DNA of 7,892 nucleotides from Selenomonadaceae bacterium (GTDB lineage: Bacteria; Bacillota; Negativicutes; Selenomonadales; Selenomonadaceae): positions 1 through 7,892 of the forward strand of contig JAFTEG010000362.1 in the NCBI GenBank assembly GCA_017453765.1, written 5' to 3'. Of the stretch, positions 6,966 through 7,892 are shown one piece after another (position 1 is the first letter of the stretch; every line of letters starts with the position of its first letter). Below the pieces are notes generated by a model. The model ran no database searches and was not told where the DNA came from. It saw only the letters and a list, made by a program, of their open reading frames with translations. The translations under genes were made by a program, and so were the position numbers.

Positions 6966-7385
6966 TTAATCGCGCTGTAAAAATCTGTACGCCGTGTTAT
7001 ACATGGAGTTGACGGCACTGTTTTCAGGGATAATGTCCCAGTCAAACGTCTCAACCGGATCTGAATGGGCTTCGCCGTCAAAAGTGTAGTTCGTCGTGGC
7101 GCCTACACGAAAATATTTCACGCCGTCGCTAAGTTTAAATTCTTCGCGAAAAATGGTGTACGCCACATTCTTATTGCTGCTACGTGACTGTGCAGAAGGT
7201 TCCTGCTTGACAAGCGTGTAGAAAATAAATTCGCCGTCGGCATCTTTTATAATCGTAAGCGAATCTGAATCAATGTACCACGTGCCGTAAGCGTTCACCG
7301 TAGCGTAACGCCAATTTTCGGCGTGTACCGTACTGACAAGCGTAAACGCGAATAAAAATATCAGCGCCGTAAAAATTTTTTTCAT
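6966..7385 (-). CDS. Small secreted protein, possibly adhesin-E-like (paralogue of the next gene upstream)
   Basis: A 139-residue exported protein. A classic signal peptide occupies residues 1-22 (KK, hydrophobic core IFTALIFLFAFTLV, cleavage after VHA, mature start ENW). The mature part contains WYIDSDSLT at 36-44 and ends with W..IP.NS.....YN.A...L (about 116-135). The pattern of an N-terminal Trp, a YIDxDS strand and a C-terminal W-x-x-IP segment recalls the Surface-adhesin protein E family, but I hold this as a resemblance only. No cysteines or lipobox, so periplasmic, surface or secreted. Start is ATG at 7385, set by GGAGGTG at 7392-7398; an upstream in-frame TTG at 7400 overlaps that site and is rejected. 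It lies downstream of its paralogue and 27 bp before cbiG. Confidence 0.75.
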   Translation of the reverse strand: MKKIFTALIFLFAFTLVSTVHAENWRYATVNAYGTWYIDSDSLTIIKDADGEFIFYTLVKQEPSAQSRSSNKNVAYTIFREEFKLSDGVKYFRVGATTNYTFDGEAHSDPVETFDWDIIPENSAVNSMYNTAYRFLQRD

Positions 7386-7391
7386 CGTCAA

Positions 7392-7398
7392 CACCTCC
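7392..7398 (-). promoter_or_regulatory. Consensus ribosome binding site fixing the start of the second secreted protein
   Basis: Minus-strand GGAGGTG (7398-7392) has its GGAGG core 8 bases from ATG at 7385. It rules out the longer reading frame that begins with TTG at 7400. It stands directly after the heptamer array. Confidence 0.75.
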
Positions 7399-7402
7399 AA
7401 AA

Positions 7403-7430
7403 TTCACTACTAACTACTCACTACTCACTA
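7403..7430. repeat. Heptanucleotide tandem repeat (CTCACTA)4 between the two secreted-protein genes
   Basis: Plus strand, in 7-bp register: TTCACTA (7403-7409), CTAACTA (7410-7416), CTCACTA (7417-7423) and CTCACTA (7424-7430). On the coding strand this reads as TAGTGAG units. The first unit supplies the TAG stop codon of the upstream secreted-protein gene, and the array ends 5 bases before the next gene's ribosome site, so it fills most of the junction. Confidence 0.85.
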
Positions 7431-7844
7431 TTTCAAATATTTTAACGCGTTGTCAAACATAACTTCGCCGATACTGCCTTGCGGAATTTCTTGCCAAGGG
7501 GATTTATCGTCGTCGGAACCGATTAAGCCGTCCGCGCCGTAGATTTTTGAAGAGACGCCGGCAATAAATTTTTTGCCGTCCTTATTGTTAAAGGCGCAGA
7601 CAGAAATTACATAATGCGCGGGATTTTTAGCGGCTTCGCGCCATTCGTCGGTAAATTCGGTTTTAAAAGTGGCATGAAAAGTTTTAACGTCGCCTTCCGT
7701 GCTTTTCAGTGTCACCGAATCTGCGTCAATAAAAAATTGGTCGCCGAAATTATCAGCGCCGAGATTTACCCAATTTTCCGCGTGCGCCGTCGTCATAAGC
7801 GTGAACGCGAATAAAAACATTATCGCCGTAAAAATTTTTCTCAT
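7428..7844 (-). CDS. Small secreted protein, possibly adhesin-E-like
   Basis: A 138-residue exported protein with a signal peptide at 1-22 (RK, core IFTAIMFLFAFTLM, cleavage after AHA, mature start ENW). Mature landmarks are FFIDADSVT (37-45) and a C-terminal W-Q-E-I-P-Q-G-S segment (117-124) followed by an amphipathic end, matching the same landmarks in its downstream paralogue. The W..IP.GS ending is what suggests the Surface-adhesin protein E family; this is not certain. One cysteine (83), no lipobox. ATG at 7844 is preceded by AAAGGA about 9 bases upstream. The TAG stop lies in the heptamer array. It is the first gene of the right-arm cluster visible here; its promoter may lie beyond the window. 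Confidence 0.75.
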   Translation of the reverse strand: MRKIFTAIMFLFAFTLMTTAHAENWVNLGADNFGDQFFIDADSVTLKSTEGDVKTFHATFKTEFTDEWREAAKNPAHYVISVCAFNNKDGKKFIAGVSSKIYGADGLIGSDDDKSPWQEIPQGSIGEVMFDNALKYLK

Positions 7845-7863
7845 TTTAAATTTCCTTTCATAT

Positions 7864-7892
7864 CAGCTAACATCTAGCCCCTAGCCCCTAAC
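7864..7892. repeat. Heptanucleotide-register repeat at the window edge (CCCCTAG type)
   Basis: In 7-bp register the plus strand reads CAGCTAA, CATCTAG, CCCCTAG, CCCCTAA, then runs off the window. The last two units are near-identical and the first two are degenerate. It stands about 20 bp upstream of the first secreted-protein gene, the same junction-type position as the other two heptamer arrays, and may continue past the edge. Confidence 0.6.

Noticed and set aside
7386..7400. Longer start (TTG at 7400) for the second secreted protein
   Set aside because: It overlaps the GGAGGTG ribosome site and would put an acidic residue ahead of an otherwise perfect signal peptide starting at ATG 7385.

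Overview
The window looks like chromosomal DNA from an anaerobic diderm Firmicute, most likely a Negativicutes/Selenomonadales relative. This is an inference. It rests on the mixed base composition (GC-rich codons beside long A/T runs), an O-antigen-type ABC ATPase, small proteins with cleavable signal peptides, an anaerobic cobalamin gene (cbiG) and a Firmicute-style hybrid kinase. No RNA gene, insertion sequence, integrase or CRISPR array was found.

Layout. The left arm is on the minus strand. It holds the start of an EamA/DMT permease (1-488, cut by the window edge) and, upstream of it, a Wzt-like ABC ATPase (628-1995, GTG start). Between them lies a 51-bp-period repeat array that includes the last codons of the ATPase gene. 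A divergent control region (1996-2255) has a near-consensus promoter for the ATPase, an extended -10 promoter for the rightward gene, and palindromes between the two. The centre is one large plus-strand gene (2256-5195). It encodes a 979-residue fusion of an APC-type amino acid permease, an extra two-helix membrane module, a histidine kinase and a receiver domain. The right arm (5237-7844) is four minus-strand genes in close succession: two paralogous secreted proteins, cbiG and an ABC-2 export permease without a visible ATPase. Spacings of 27-42 bp suggest co-transcription.

The most notable items are the permease-kinase-receiver fusion, which may act as a combined transporter and sensor, and a set of short heptanucleotide tandem arrays at gene junctions on the right arm. 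One heptamer array appears to lie inside the 5' coding end of the ABC-2 permease gene, where gain or loss of a copy would shift the reading frame. The two secreted proteins share a signal-peptide segment that is far more similar than their mature parts.

How the genes cooperate is not clear. The ATPase and the ABC-2 permease are each orphans in this window and look like members of different ABC subfamilies. The sensor fusion has no adjacent DNA-binding response regulator. All intergenic stretches are shorter than 300 bases; the longest is the divergent control region.
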